This document shows, piece after piece, positions 63,959 to 64,000 of a DNA stretch of 64,000 nucleotides. The translations under genes and the position numbers were made by a program. Position 1 is the stretch's first letter. Each line of letters opens with the position of its first letter. The stretch comes from Dryomyza anilis. Its lineage: Eukaryota > Arthropoda > Insecta > Diptera > Dryomyzidae. The notes below the pieces were generated by a model. That model was not told the origin of the DNA, did no database searches, and was given only the letters and a program-made list of their open reading frames with translations. The stretch covers positions 78,064,367 to 78,128,366 of the forward strand of contig OX638133.1 in NCBI GenBank assembly GCA_951804985.1, read 5' to 3'.

Positions 63959-64000
63959 ATATACTAAATTTCAATTCGGTCCCATTTGTTTGAAATTGTG

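Overview
The window looks like a gene-poor, AT-rich, repeat-dominated stretch of insect nuclear DNA, most likely from a higher fly (Brachycera, possibly a calyptrate). The reasons are its base composition, a tRNA-headed SINE, a CsRn1/Kabuki-like Ty3/gypsy element, a mini-me/DINE-like element carrying AGAC and GATA microsatellites, and very long low-complexity stretches like those in giant fly introns. The species assignment is inference. Nothing prokaryotic is present: no operons, rRNA or CRISPR array. Most open frames in the window are chance frames in AT-rich or tandemly repeated DNA.

The only complete protein-coding genes are gag and pol of an apparently intact 5,005-bp LTR retrotransposon (45454-50458). 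It has two 199-bp LTRs that read identical, a 5-bp target duplication (ATATG), a primer-binding site, a polypurine tract, and a UUUAAAC slippery heptamer placed directly before the gag stop in the register needed for -1 frameshifting into pol. The only host-gene piece I can support is one exon at 38896-39179. It has a good 3' splice site, a 5' UTR without AUGs until a 3-codon uORF that overlaps the start codon (ATGA), a short signal-peptide reading frame, and a GTAAGT donor leaving phase 1. If it is real, much of the surrounding plus-strand DNA would be introns of a long secreted or membrane-protein gene.

Layout. 1-9.8 kb: AT-rich DNA with a purine-rich repeat, a ~40-bp tandem array, small palindromes and a recurring CTTTTAGGC motif. 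9.8-28.9 kb: at least 30 TTTCCC-loop-GGGAAA palindromes in clusters spaced close to 102 bp, with a TA-flanked TIR element nested between larger inverted repeats (11.4-12.8 kb), a 19-bp minisatellite (21.4-22.6 kb), a TTTGCATAT array (23.6-24.2 kb), a mini-me/DINE-like element (25.0-26.0 kb), a GATA microsatellite and a full-length SINE (27.8-28.1 kb). 30.7-32.4 kb: T-rich DNA with a ~200-bp duplication. 33.6-36 kb: a decayed tandem array of ~440-bp units built around GTTCCAC/GTGGAAC, one unit interrupted by a 231-bp MITE. 36-58 kb: GTTCCAC/GTGGAAC motifs continue, their prevailing strand changing in blocks, and are split by the retrotransposon. 58.7-61.5 kb: a 2.7-kb CTTCCTTA satellite with higher-order structure. 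62.0-62.4 kb: a second locus of the 19-bp minisatellite. 63415-63958: a solo LTR on the minus strand.

The likeliest undescribed patterns are the ~102-bp phased palindromes, the GTTCCAC domain and the dispersed CTTTTAGGC motif. These could be decayed satellites or conserved binding sites; the sequence alone does not decide.
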